64,000 nucleotides of DNA from Crossiella cryophila (GTDB taxonomy: Bacteria; Actinomycetota; Actinomycetes; Mycobacteriales; Pseudonocardiaceae), in the NCBI RefSeq assembly GCF_014204915.1, contig NZ_JACHMH010000001.1, positions 2,935,001-2,999,000 on the forward strand, in the 5' to 3' direction. This document shows positions 10,756 through 18,633 of this stretch, in pieces. The translations under genes and the position numbers were made by a program. Numbering within the stretch: position 1 is the first letter of the stretch; every line of letters begins with the position of its first letter. The notes beneath the pieces were generated by a model, which was not told the origin of the DNA, did no database searches, and saw nothing but the letters and a program-made list of their open reading frames with translations.

Positions 10756-10776
10756 CCCTCTGACTCAAGGAGTCCC

Positions 10777-10808
10777 AGGGCCGGGCGGCGACCACGCTGC
10801 CCGGCCCT
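10777..10808 (+). terminator. hairpin after the 53-aa gene
   Basis: Perfect 10-bp G+C stem AGGGCCGGGC/GCCCGGCCCT with a 12-nt loop, 22 nt after the stop at 10755. No T-tract follows, as is common for actinobacterial hairpin terminators. Confidence 0.5.
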
Positions 10809-10908
10809 CGGTCTGTCTGCTGAGTGCGGCCGCGACCACAGGTGGACGCGGGCTGACGGCCCCGGTCGGTACCAAGGAGGCAGGCAGCCGAGGTGGACGG
10901 GGGAGCGT

Positions 10909-11475
10909 GTGGACGACCGGGTGTACTGCTGGCACATCCCGCTCAAGGAGCACCTGGCCGTGCACCGGCTGGCCGGCCAGTACCAGGGGGCGCTGCGCAG
11001 GCTCCCGCAACTGCACCCGTGCGCGCCGCCCTGGCTGCGGTTGCCGCTGCGTGAGCTGGGCCCGGCCGAGCGGCTGCGCTACACCGACGTGCAGGCCATC
11101 ACCGCGGCCGCGCGGGAACGGCTGGCCGAGGTCCCGGCCCTGGCGCTGGTCACCGGCCGGGTCATCCGGCGGCGTGGCTCGGTGGCGCTGGCCGTGACCG
11201 GCGACCTGCGACCGGTGCGCCGGGCACTGGCCGCCGCGGTGGCGGGCGTGCTCGGCAGGCGCCCGCGCTGGCCCCGGCCGCCCAGGCTGCTGCTGGCCGA
11301 GCACACCGAGCCGGTGGATCCGGCCCAGCTCCGCCGGATCCTGGCCGCGGTGCGGGCCGAGCCGGTGCGGATCCCGGTGGAGGGCGTGTCGCTGGCGTTG
11401 CTGCGCAGGCACCGAGGGCAGCGGCTGTGGAGTGAGCTGGACCGGGTGGAGCTGGGCCTGCGGGTCAGCCGCTGA
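10909..11475 (+). CDS. 2'-5' RNA ligase/2H phosphoesterase-like protein, motifs degenerate
   Basis: A 188-aa protein whose layout follows actinobacterial LigT-like 2H phosphoesterases: YCWHIPLKEH at the N terminus, PPWLRLPLREL at 41-50 where the first H-x-T/S motif is expected, and EGVSLALL at about 158-165 where the second is expected. Both catalytic histidines appear replaced (LRLP and GVSL). It may bind rather than hydrolyse its ligand. GTG start with GGGGGAG 3 nt or more upstream. It overlaps the convergent HxlR gene by 11 bp. The fold assignment is from pattern only. Confidence 0.6.
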   Translation: MDDRVYCWHIPLKEHLAVHRLAGQYQGALRRLPQLHPCAPPWLRLPLRELGPAERLRYTDVQAITAAARERLAEVPALALVTGRVIRRRGSVALAVTGDLRPVRRALAAAVAGVLGRRPRWPRPPRLLLAEHTEPVDPAQLRRILAAVRAEPVRIPVEGVSLALLRRHRGQRLWSELDRVELGLRVSR

Positions 11476-11830
11476 GTTCCTCGGCGGCCTCCTGCGCGGC
11501 CAGCACCTCGTCCCCGTGCCGGTAGGCCCAGGCGCCGAAGGCCTCGATCGGCCCGAGCAGGCTGCGACCCAGCTCGGTCAGCCGGTACTCCACCCGCGGC
11601 GGGGCCTCCCGGAAACAGTCCCTGGCGATCAGGCCGTGGTAGGTCAGCCGGTGCAGGGTCTCGGTGAGCACCTTGGTGCGGATGCCGCCGATCTCCCTGC
11701 GCAGTCGCACCGGCCTGCGCGGCCCGTCCTTGAGCGCCCACAGCACGACCGGGTTCCAGGTGTTGGCCATCAGGTCGAAGGCCAGCCGCGCCCGGCAGTC
11801 GGCCAGTAGGTCCCGTTCCAGCGTGAACAC
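11465..11830 (-). CDS. HxlR family transcriptional regulator
   Basis: A 121-aa winged-helix regulator with the HxlR pattern: an N-terminal cysteine (Cys12 in LLADC), the MANTWNPVVLWAL helix, IGGIRTKVLTETLHRL as recognition region, then the wing PPRVEYRLTELG. HxlR proteins often sense electrophiles or redox state through the N-terminal cysteine and repress a divergent oxidoreductase gene. That layout is found here: the next gene is a divergent NAD(P)-binding oxidoreductase across 91 bp. Confidence 0.9.
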   Translation of the reverse strand: MFTLERDLLADCRARLAFDLMANTWNPVVLWALKDGPRRPVRLRREIGGIRTKVLTETLHRLTYHGLIARDCFREAPPRVEYRLTELGRSLLGPIEAFGAWAYRHGDEVLAAQEAAEELSG

Positions 11831-11857
11831 CGCCCCAGCCTGCCGCAGCCGACGGAC

Positions 11858-11892
11858 ACCATTCGGTGCCCATCGCCCTTCCTACCGTTCGG
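11858..11892. promoter_or_regulatory. direct repeat in the HxlR/oxidoreductase divergent promoter
   Basis: ACCATTCGG (11858-11866) and ACCGTTCGG (11884-11892) repeat with a start-to-start distance of 26 bp. The first copy also sits in a short dyad CACC-N4-GGTG. It is a candidate HxlR operator; there is no experimental basis. Confidence 0.35.
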
Positions 11893-11921
11893 GCAGCACC
11901 AACTCCAACAGAAGGAACCTG

Positions 11922-12521
11922 ATGCGCATCGGCATCCTGGGCGCGGGCGACATGGCCGAGGCCCTCGGCACCCAGTGGACCCGCCAGGGCCACGAACTGA
12001 TGATCGCCACCCGCACCAACCCCGCCCCACTGGCCACCCGCCTGGAGGCCCGCACCGGCAGTTACGCCGAGGCGGCCGCCTTCGGCCAGGTGCTCCTGCT
12101 GGCGGTGCCCGCCGCCGCGGCCCTGGACGTGCTCACCGAGGCGGGCGCCGCGGGCCGCACCGTGATCGACTGCACCAACCCGGTCGCCCCCGACTGGACC
12201 CTGACCACCAAGGACATCAGCCTGGCCGAACAACTCGCCACCACCGGCGCACACGTGGTCAAGGCGTTCAACCTGTGCCACGTCGACACCTGGCGGCTGA
12301 CACCCCCGGTCTTCGCCGACCGCCCCCTGGCCGTCCCACTCTGCGGCGACGACCCCACCGCCCTGGCCCAGGTCCAAACCCTGGTCCGGGACCTGGGCTG
12401 CGATCCGGTGGTGGCAGGCCCGCTGTCCAGGGCAGGCCTGCTGGAGGCCACCGCGGCCTTCGTCATCGGCCTGTGGATGCGCGGCGCCGACGCCCAGGCC
12501 ATCCTGCCGCCCCTGGGTTGA
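11922..12521 (+). CDS. NADPH-dependent F420 reductase-like NAD(P)-binding protein
   Basis: A 199-aa single Rossmann-domain protein beginning MRIGILGAGDMAEALG, the dinucleotide-binding glycine motif at residues 4-16. IDCTNPVAP and VVKAFNL follow, as in the F420-dependent NADP oxidoreductase/ProC-like family. It probably transfers hydride between NADP and a cofactor or small carbonyl substrate. The ATG is preceded by GAAGGAA. The divergent HxlR regulator suggests induction by reactive compounds. A 3-nt gap separates its stop from the convergent next gene. Confidence 0.85.
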   Translation: MRIGILGAGDMAEALGTQWTRQGHELMIATRTNPAPLATRLEARTGSYAEAAAFGQVLLLAVPAAAALDVLTEAGAAGRTVIDCTNPVAPDWTLTTKDISLAEQLATTGAHVVKAFNLCHVDTWRLTPPVFADRPLAVPLCGDDPTALAQVQTLVRDLGCDPVVAGPLSRAGLLEATAAFVIGLWMRGADAQAILPPLG

Positions 12522-12524
12522 TGA

Positions 12525-12971
12525 TCAGTCCCAGTGGTTGAAGGTCAGCTCGCCGACGGTGCCCGGCCGCCAGTGCCGGATCTGCCCGTGCTCGAAGGAG
12601 TTCAGCTCGTTGATGTCCACTTCGGACAGTGGGGTGTCGAGTTCTTCCCTGGTGTAGACCCCGAATTCCGATCTGGCCTGGAGTAGCTCGGCCCACCGCG
12701 GTTCGTCCCGGAAGACCGGTGGAGCACCCGGAGTCGGTGACACCTCGGCGAAAGCGAGCAGGAACAGCGAGTCGTGGCAGAGCAGGTCGAAGCGCCGTTC
12801 CCGCTCGCGCAGGCGGGTGGTGATGTAGTTCGGCGTTCCGTCGGGGAGCAGGAACTCCTCGATGTGGGCGCCGAACTCCCGGGCCACGGCGGTGATCAGG
12901 GTGCGGAACTGTTTCGGGTCCGGGCCGGGGGTGGTGGTGTTGAAGCTGGTGGAGCCGTGCGGGAGACGCAT
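12525..12971 (-). CDS. hypothetical protein (148 aa)
   Basis: A soluble protein without signal peptide or membrane segment. Notable parts are an acidic C-terminal half (VDINELNSFEHGQIRHWRPG) and RERERRFDLLCHDSLFLLAF in the middle. The sequence is low in repeats and has normal codon use, so it looks like a real gene. It is convergent with the upstream oxidoreductase and divergent from the sirtuin. No family was recognised. Confidence 0.7.
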   Translation of the reverse strand: MRLPHGSTSFNTTTPGPDPKQFRTLITAVAREFGAHIEEFLLPDGTPNYITTRLRERERRFDLLCHDSLFLLAFAEVSPTPGAPPVFRDEPRWAELLQARSEFGVYTREELDTPLSEVDINELNSFEHGQIRHWRPGTVGELTFNHWD

Positions 12972-13052
12972 GTGGACAGTGTGCCGTCCGCGGTCGGGGG
13001 CAGGGCGGAAACCGATGGCCCGCCCGCCCCGTGCTGACTAGCCTCGGCGACC

Positions 13053-13793
13053 ATGACCGACTGGGCGCGCGGGGTGCGGCGGATCGCCGTGCTGACCGGC
13101 GCGGGCATCTCCACCGACTCCGGCATCCCCGACTACCGGGGCCCGGACGGCATCTGGACCCGCGATCCCAAGCTGGCCAACCTGTTCACCCTGGACAACT
13201 TCCTCACCGACCCGGAGATCCGGCAGCGCTTCTGGCAGCGGTACCTGACCCACCCGGCCTGGCTCGCCCAGCCCAACCCAGCCCACCTGGCGCTGGCCGG
13301 GCTGAGCGCGGGTCCCGCGGTCCGGGTGCTGACCCAGAACATCGACGGCCTGCACCAGCGGGCCGGGGTGCCCGCCCGGAAGGTCCTGGAACTGCACGGC
13401 AGCATGCACGGCGCGCTCTGCGTCGGCTGCGACGCGCGTACGCCGACTCCTGAGGTGCTGGACCGGGTTCGTGGCGGGGAGCTGGATCCGTCCTGTGCGG
13501 ACTGTGGCGGCATCCTGAAGCTCGCGGTGGTGCTCTTCGGCCAGCAGCTCGACGCCGAGGTCATCGGCAAGGCGCGCACGATCGCCGCGGCCAGTGAGGT
13601 GTTCCTGGCGGTGGGCAGTTCGCTGCAGGTCGAGCCGGCCGCCTCGCTGTGCGCGGTGGCGGTGCGGGCGGGGGCGAAGCTGGTGGTGGTCAACGCGGCG
13701 CCGACGCCGTACGACGAGTTCGCGACCGAGGTGATCCGGGAGCCGATCGGGGTGGCGCTGCCCCGGATCTGCCAGGCGCTGCTGGCCGGGTGA
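13053..13793 (+). CDS. SIR2 family NAD-dependent protein deacylase
   Basis: Sirtuin of 246 aa that removes acyl groups from lysines using NAD. GAGIS is at 16-20, followed by TDSGIPDYRGPDGIW; QNID at 95-98; catalytic His115 in ELHGSMHG; structural zinc cysteines at 123, 126, 148 and 151; GSSLQVEPAA near the end. The FGQQLD segment replaces the more usual FGE. A -10-like TAGCCT (13039-13044) lies 8 nt before the ATG and no Shine-Dalgarno is visible. Confidence 0.95.
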   Translation: MTDWARGVRRIAVLTGAGISTDSGIPDYRGPDGIWTRDPKLANLFTLDNFLTDPEIRQRFWQRYLTHPAWLAQPNPAHLALAGLSAGPAVRVLTQNIDGLHQRAGVPARKVLELHGSMHGALCVGCDARTPTPEVLDRVRGGELDPSCADCGGILKLAVVLFGQQLDAEVIGKARTIAAASEVFLAVGSSLQVEPAASLCAVAVRAGAKLVVVNAAPTPYDEFATEVIREPIGVALPRICQALLAG

Positions 13794-13809
13794 TCCGGGG
13801 CCGCCGGGG

Positions 13810-14313
13810 TCAGACCAGGCCGGTGAGGCGGTCGGCCAGGTAGGCGAGTTTGGCGTCCTGGTCGCGGGCGGACTCCAGGTAGTGCGACCAGGCCATCCGC
13901 TCGTGCGTGGTGGGGCCGAGTTCCCACACGCACTGGGTCGGGGTCAGGCCGTCCGCCTGTTGTGCGGGGGTGAACGGGCCGCCGTCGGTGCTGGCGTAGG
14001 CGGCCTGCCACATCTCGTTGACCCCGCGCCACAGGCACAGCAGCGCGAAGAGCACGGTGCCCGAGCTGTGTAGCACGATGAACCCCAGGTCGCCGCGGGT
14101 CACCACCCGGCCGGCGGCCACCTCGGCGGCGAGGAACTCCCGCGCGCGGGTGCGGGTCGCGGCCGGGATCGGCTGGTCGGGGCGGTGCACGTCGTACCAC
14201 TTCAGGCGGGCGTCGGGCAGTGCCAGCTCCGCCGCGGGCGTGACCTGCTTGCGCAGGTGCGTCCAGGCCGGGTCGATGTTGCCCAGCGCGGACAGGTCAA
14301 GGGTGTCGGGCAC
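13810..14313 (-). CDS. hypothetical protein (167 aa)
   Basis: An unrecognised soluble protein. Sequence landmarks are LKWYDVHRPDQPIP, LGFIVLHSSGTVLFALLCLW (a short hydrophobic stretch) and CVWELGPTTHERMAWSHYL. The start was set at GTG 14313, with GGGGAGC upstream; an ATG at 14394 would add a Gly/Arg-rich N terminus that looks untranslated. It is convergent with the sirtuin, with 16 bp between stops. Confidence 0.7.
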   Translation of the reverse strand: MPDTLDLSALGNIDPAWTHLRKQVTPAAELALPDARLKWYDVHRPDQPIPAATRTRAREFLAAEVAAGRVVTRGDLGFIVLHSSGTVLFALLCLWRGVNEMWQAAYASTDGGPFTPAQQADGLTPTQCVWELGPTTHERMAWSHYLESARDQDAKLAYLADRLTGLV

Positions 14314-14426
14314 GGCGATGCTCCCCGGTCGTGGTGCCGCCCAGCGCGGCTCGCCGCCCACCCTGCGCCCGCGGTGGCCAGGTCCGCCCACCATTTCGCG
14401 CTCGCTTAATTGACGGACCCCGCCGC

Positions 14427-14432
14427 TACCCT
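14427..14432 (+). promoter_or_regulatory. putative -10 hexamer, leaderless
   Basis: TACCCT is followed by 6 nt and the GTG at 14439. It supports this start over the ATG at 14454, since neither has a Shine-Dalgarno sequence. Confidence 0.45.
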
Positions 14433-14438
14433 CGGGCC

Positions 14439-15434
14439 GTGATCAGCCTCCGGATGCGTGCCGAGGACCTGACCAGGGTCCGGCTGGCCCGGTCGCCGCT
14501 GTACGAGGTGACCGGCAGCCTGCGCACCCTTGGCGACCCGGCCCGGCACTTCGTGCACCAGCGCTGGATCACCGCGGCCCGCCGCGAGATCGCCGGGCTG
14601 GACCTGACCGTCGCACTGGCTCTGACCTGCCGCCCCGGCTGGCTGCCCGACTTCCTGCTGCTCCCGCCCGCGGGCTGGGACACCGAGTTCGGCGCCGAAC
14701 TCGACCAGTTGCTGGCCACCCCGGCCGCCGCGATCCGCTCGGCGCTGGAGGAGCTGGCCCCGCCCGCCGCGCTGCCGCCGGTGCTGCGGCCGCTGCACGC
14801 CGATCCGGCGCGGGAACTGCCGCGGCTGGCCGAGAGCCTGGCGCGGTACCGGCGGCTGGTCATCGAGCCGAGTCAATCGCGGATGAACGCGGTGCTGGAC
14901 GCGGAGTTCACCAGGCTGGCCACCGGCCTGGCCACCGGTGGCACCGTCGCGGCCTTCGACCGGCTGCACCCGGACGTCCGCTACACCGAGGGCAGGCTCG
15001 ACATCGACCTGGCCAGGCATTCCGGCGAGAAAGATCTACCGGGGAACACGGGTTTGCTGCTGGTGCCGACCGTGTTCGCCTGGCCGACTCCCTTTGTCGT
15101 GTTGAACGAACCCTATCGGCCTACTCTCGCCTATCCACCGCATGGCGTCGCATCGGTCTGGCGAAATCCCGGTGATGCGGAATGCGAGCTGCCGTTGGGT
15201 GATCTCATCGGCCGCAGTCGCGCTTTGTTGTTACTGCAATTGGATTTACCCAGGTCGACCACGCAACTGGCCGCCACCGTGGGCCTGACCCCGCCCGCGG
15301 TCAGCCAGCACCTGTCCGTACTGCGGCGCAACGCCTTGGTGACCTCGCGCCGGCGGGGCCGGGAGGTGCTGTACGTGCGCACCCGGCTGGCCAGTCAGTT
15401 GCTGGCCGCGGTCGATCAGAGCGCGACCGGGTAA
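14439..15434 (+). CDS. DUF5937/ArsR-type winged-helix regulator
   Basis: A 331-aa protein: a long N-terminal region of unknown fold (SPLYEVTGSLRTLGDPARH, typical of DUF5937-type actinobacterial regulators) and a C-terminal ArsR-like winged helix (about residues 265-325, TTQLAATVGLTPPAVSQHL). The ligand is unknown. Base composition dips around 15020-15240, where less G+C-rich codons appear, hinting at local divergence. No target gene is obvious; the following gene is 127 bp away on the same strand. Confidence 0.85.
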   Translation: MISLRMRAEDLTRVRLARSPLYEVTGSLRTLGDPARHFVHQRWITAARREIAGLDLTVALALTCRPGWLPDFLLLPPAGWDTEFGAELDQLLATPAAAIRSALEELAPPAALPPVLRPLHADPARELPRLAESLARYRRLVIEPSQSRMNAVLDAEFTRLATGLATGGTVAAFDRLHPDVRYTEGRLDIDLARHSGEKDLPGNTGLLLVPTVFAWPTPFVVLNEPYRPTLAYPPHGVASVWRNPGDAECELPLGDLIGRSRALLLLQLDLPRSTTQLAATVGLTPPAVSQHLSVLRRNALVTSRRRGREVLYVRTRLASQLLAAVDQSATG

Positions 15435-15561
15435 ACGCAGGGGCCGGCCTGAATTTGTTTTACCTTGAACCGGGCCCGGCGCTACTTGTCCGATCAGCCG
15501 GCATTTGGGACCCTCCACGGAGAAGGGGCAATTCCGCCCGTCACGGCAAGGGGGAAACACC

Positions 15562-16518
15562 GTGCTGGAAGTGGAACTCGACATCTTCTCCGGAATGCCG
15601 AACCCGACCTGGCGACTCACCGACGCCCAGGAGCGCGAGCTGATCGAGCGGGTCACCGCCGACCCGGACCAGCTCTCCCCGGTGGCCACCGAGGACGAGC
15701 AGTTCAGCCTCGGCTACCGCGGCCTGCTGGTCCGCATGATCAAGTCCACCGACGGGGCCTGGAACGACACCCGGCTGGCCAACGGCGCCGGCCTGCCGCT
15801 GACCTTCCGCGTCGGCAGCCGCTCGGCCGACGAACCGATCGCGGACTGGCTGCTCGGCACGTCCAGCTCGGTCAAGGACAGCGGCGTGGACGAGGAACTG
15901 ACCGAGATCGCCGGCCAGGGCGTCAGCCTCATCCAGACCGCGGCCCAGTCCATGGCGCCCACCGGCAGCGTGCAACGGGCCACCGAGGGCGAGAACCCCG
16001 ACCAGGCCAACGAGACCGGCGAGCTGGGCGTGCGGGGCGGCACCTGGTGGGCCTGCGGCTCGAACGTGTTCAGCGCCAACGCGAACCACTTCAACGACCC
16101 GGCCCACGTCACCCGCAACAACTGCTACTGCTTCGCCAGCAACCACCTCGCCGACGTCCGCTACGCCCTGCCCGGCCGACGAGGCGGCCGCCCGGCGACG
16201 ATCATGAGCTGCGGCAACGTCACCGACGGCCTGCGCGCCGACGGCTGGGTCGACGGCTGCCAGACCAACACCCTGACCATCGCCATGGTCATCTGGCCCG
16301 GCCGCGACTACCACTTCTACCGCCTGGTCACCGGCGGCCCGAACTGGTGGTGGGGCCACAAACCCGGCGGCACCCCGGCCAAGTACACCGACGACTGCGG
16401 CCACTCGATCTACCAGGAGAACGGCCGCGGCTACGCCCCGAACAACATCTGCCGCGGCGACTACACCGACTTCTGCGGCTACTTCTACCAGAACAACGAC
16501 ACGGCCTACGTGGCATGA
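15562..16518 (+). CDS. two-domain hypothetical protein, possible Cys-His hydrolase
   Basis: A 318-aa protein not matching a family I can name. The N-terminal domain opens with VELDIFSGMPNPTW (residues 4-17) and continues through LGYRGLLVRM and DWLLGT; the next gene encodes the same domain alone. The C-terminal half has eight cysteines and the ordered landmarks NNCYCFAS (Cys188), WPGRDYHFYR (His251) and GHKPGGTP (His266), reminiscent of cysteine hydrolases. GTG 15562 has AAGGGGG upstream. No signal peptide is seen despite the cysteine content. It overlaps the next start by 4 bp (ATGA). Confidence 0.7.
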   Translation: MLEVELDIFSGMPNPTWRLTDAQERELIERVTADPDQLSPVATEDEQFSLGYRGLLVRMIKSTDGAWNDTRLANGAGLPLTFRVGSRSADEPIADWLLGTSSSVKDSGVDEELTEIAGQGVSLIQTAAQSMAPTGSVQRATEGENPDQANETGELGVRGGTWWACGSNVFSANANHFNDPAHVTRNNCYCFASNHLADVRYALPGRRGGRPATIMSCGNVTDGLRADGWVDGCQTNTLTIAMVIWPGRDYHFYRLVTGGPNWWWGHKPGGTPAKYTDDCGHSIYQENGRGYAPNNICRGDYTDFCGYFYQNNDTAYVA

Positions 16519-16928
16519 AACCCCACCCCGCCCTCGCACTGCTGCTGGCATCCCTGGTCGCGTGCGGCACCCAGCAGGCAGGAGACCCCCCGGTGACCGA
16601 CCCGATCGAGGTAGAACTCGACATCTACTCCGGCATGCCCAACCCGACCTGGGTGCTCTCGGCCACCGACTCGACCGAGCTGCGCCGCCGCATCGAGGCG
16701 TTGCCCACGACGAAGGCCGCGGCGCCTGCGGAGAACCTGGGGTACCGGGGGTTCCTGGTGCGGCTGGCGGAGGGGGCTGAGCCTGCCCGGGTCCGGCAGG
16801 TGGTGCAGCTGGCGGACAAGTCGGCGCGGGATGCGGGGGATCGCGGGTTGGAGCGGTGGTTGCTGGGGACTGGGCGGGGGAAGGTGGGGGAGGACGTGGT
16901 GGCTGTGGTGGAGAAGGAGCTTGGGTAA
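16515..16928 (+). CDS. lipoprotein sharing the VELDIxSGMPNPTW domain
   Basis: A 137-aa protein with a lipoprotein signal: basic/short n-region, hydrophobic LALLLASL, lipobox LVAC with Cys17. After a short linker comes VELDIYSGMPNPTW (33-46), then LGYRGFLVRL and RWLLGT, matching the N-terminal domain of the preceding protein in order. It is expected on the outer face of the membrane. The ATGA overlap with the preceding gene implies coupled translation. Function unknown; the pair must be considered together. Confidence 0.78.
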   Translation: MKPHPALALLLASLVACGTQQAGDPPVTDPIEVELDIYSGMPNPTWVLSATDSTELRRRIEALPTTKAAAPAENLGYRGFLVRLAEGAEPARVRQVVQLADKSARDAGDRGLERWLLGTGRGKVGEDVVAVVEKELG

Positions 16929-16973
16929 CGGCCGAGGGCCGGGTGGTCGTGGTGACCACCCGGCCCTCGGCCG
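16929..16973. terminator. bidirectional hairpin terminator between convergent genes
   Basis: Perfect 20-bp stem with a 5-nt loop, directly after the stop at 16928 and 18 bp from the glnA stop. No T-tract on either strand. It should serve both the lipoprotein gene and glnA. Confidence 0.8.
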
Positions 16974-16990
16974 GTTTCAGCTACCGCGGA

Positions 16991-18415
16991 TCACACGTCG
17001 TAGTAGAGCGCGAACTCGTACGGGTGCGGGCGCAGGCGGATCGGGTCGATCTCGTTCTCGCGCTTGTAGGAGATCCAGGTCTCGATGACGTCCGGAGTGA
17101 ACACGCCGCCCTCGAGGAGGAAGTCGTGGTTGCGCTCCAGGTTGTTGAGGACCTCGTCCAGGGAGCTGGGGACCTGGGGGACGTTCTTGGCTTCCTCGGG
17201 GGGAAGCTCGTAGAGGTCCTTGTCGATCGGGGCCGGGGGCTCGATCTTGTTCTTGATGCCGTCAAGGCCTGCCATCAGCATGGCGGCGAAGGCCAGGTAC
17301 GGGTTGCCGGAGGAGTCCGGGCAGCGGAACTCCACGCGCTTGGCCTTGGGGTTGTTCCCGGTGATCGGGATGCGGATGCACGCCGAGCGGTTGCGGGAGC
17401 TGTAGACCAGGTTGACCGGGGCCTCGTAGCCGGGGACCAGGCGGTGGTAGGAGTTCACCGTCGGGTTGGTGAAGGCCAGCAGGCTGGGGGCGTGGTGCAG
17501 CAGGCCGCCGACGTAGTGCCGGGCGGTGTCGGACAGGCCGCCGTAGCCGGACTCGTCGTGGAAGAGCGGCGAGCCTTCCTTCCACAGCGACTGGTGGGCG
17601 TGCATGCCCGAGCCGTTGTCACCGAAGAGCGGCTTCGGCATGAAGGTGGCGGTCTTGCCGTTGGCCCACGCGGTGTTCTTGACGATGTACTTGAACAGCT
17701 GCAGGTCATCCGCGGCGTGCAGCAGGGTGTTGAACTTGTAGTTGATCTCGGCCTGTCCGGCGGTGCCGACCTCGTGGTGGGCGCGCTCGACGGTGAAGCC
17801 GGAGTCGATCAGGTTCAGCGTGATCTTGTCGCGCAGGTCGGCGAAGTGGTCGGTCGGGGAGACCGGGAAGTAGCCGCCCTTGAACTTGACCTTGTAGCCC
17901 TTGTTGCCGCCCTCTTCGTCGGTGCCGGTGTTCCACCAGCCCGCGACGGAGTCGATCTCGTGGAAGGAGGCGTTCTCGGTGGTGTCGAAGCGCACCGAGT
18001 CGAACAGGTAGAACTCCGCCTCGGCGCCGAAGAAGCAGCTGTCGGCGATGCCGGACTCGGCGATGTACTGCTCGGCCTTGCGCGCGATGTTGCGCGGGTC
18101 CCGGCTGTACGGCTCGCGGGTCAGCGGGTCGTGCACGAAGAAGTTGATGATGAGGGTCTTCTCGATCCGGAACGGGTCGAGGCGCGAGGTGGCCACGTCG
18201 GGCAGCAGCAGCATGTCCGACTCGTGGATCGACTGGAAACCACGCACCGAGGACCCGTCGAAGGCGAGGCCCTCCTCGAACGTCTCGCGCTCGAACGAGG
18301 TGGCCGGCACGGTGAAGTGCTGCATGATGCCGGGCAGGTCGCAGAACCGCACGTCAATGAACTTCACATCGTTGTCAGAGATGAAGCTCAGGACCTCGTC
18401 GGGATTGGTGAACAC
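16991..18415 (-). CDS. glnA: type I glutamine synthetase
   Basis: The main ammonium-assimilating enzyme (glutamate + NH3 + ATP to glutamine), active as a dodecamer. 474 aa, the expected length for GSI-beta. Visible motifs: [16 protein letters not shown], the AEAEFYLFD metal-site region, [12 protein letters not shown] (ATP), NRSACIRIP, and the adenylylation site [11 protein letters not shown] with Tyr402, the target of GlnE encoded in this window. The GTG start has GAAGGAG about 10 nt upstream. A GlnR box array lies about 100-150 bp upstream. Convergent terminator at its 3' end. Confidence 0.98.
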   Translation of the reverse strand: MFTNPDEVLSFISDNDVKFIDVRFCDLPGIMQHFTVPATSFERETFEEGLAFDGSSVRGFQSIHESDMLLLPDVATSRLDPFRIEKTLIINFFVHDPLTREPYSRDPRNIARKAEQYIAESGIADSCFFGAEAEFYLFDSVRFDTTENASFHEIDSVAGWWNTGTDEEGGNKGYKVKFKGGYFPVSPTDHFADLRDKITLNLIDSGFTVERAHHEVGTAGQAEINYKFNTLLHAADDLQLFKYIVKNTAWANGKTATFMPKPLFGDNGSGMHAHQSLWKEGSPLFHDESGYGGLSDTARHYVGGLLHHAPSLLAFTNPTVNSYHRLVPGYEAPVNLVYSSRNRSACIRIPITGNNPKAKRVEFRCPDSSGNPYLAFAAMLMAGLDGIKNKIEPPAPIDKDLYELPPEEAKNVPQVPSSLDEVLNNLERNHDFLLEGGVFTPDVIETWISYKRENEIDPIRLRPHPYEFALYYDV

Positions 18416-18513
18416 CCTCGTTGGCTCCTTCGTCGTTGTGCCGGCAGGGCCGGTGTGCTCTGCACGCGGTCAGGAGAACCGGTACGGGACCGGCCCTGTT
18501 GCCAGCAGACCGT

Positions 18514-18562
18514 ATGACCATGGTGTTGCTCGGTCATCACCCGAGTGTTTCACCGGTGTTAA
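18514..18562 (-). promoter_or_regulatory. tandem GlnR box array upstream of glnA
   Basis: Read on the minus strand, five 5-mers are spaced by exactly 6 nt: TTAAC, GAAAC, GTGAT, GCAAC, GTCAT. The first two match the actinobacterial GlnR consensus gTnAC-n6-GaAAC at every defined base except the weak first g; the others are weaker. Period 11 bp puts all boxes on one face of the helix. The order fits nitrogen control of glnA by GlnR as known in Streptomyces and Mycobacterium. Confidence 0.8.
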
Positions 18563-18620
18563 CGACACCCCATTTCGGGGAACGGCGCCACCTGGTCGGG
18601 GCAGGGTCAACCGCCCGTCC

Positions 18621-18626
18621 TACCCT
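18621..18626 (+). promoter_or_regulatory. putative -10 hexamer, leaderless RDD gene
   Basis: TACCCT is followed by 7 nt and the GTG at 18634, with no Shine-Dalgarno. It decides the start of the RDD gene. Confidence 0.5.
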
Positions 18627-18633
18627 TGACACC

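Noticed and set aside
11465-11475. Three convergent pairs overlap by exactly 11 bp (11465-11475, 51305-51315, 54537-54547)
   Set aside because: Equal lengths follow from the limited set of reading-frame phases in tail-to-tail overlaps; the sequences differ, so no shared element is implied.
15020-15240. Local drop in G+C inside the DUF5937 regulator as a sign of recent transfer
   Set aside because: The reading frame and domain order are continuous across it and no mobile-element traces flank it; codon drift is a sufficient explanation.
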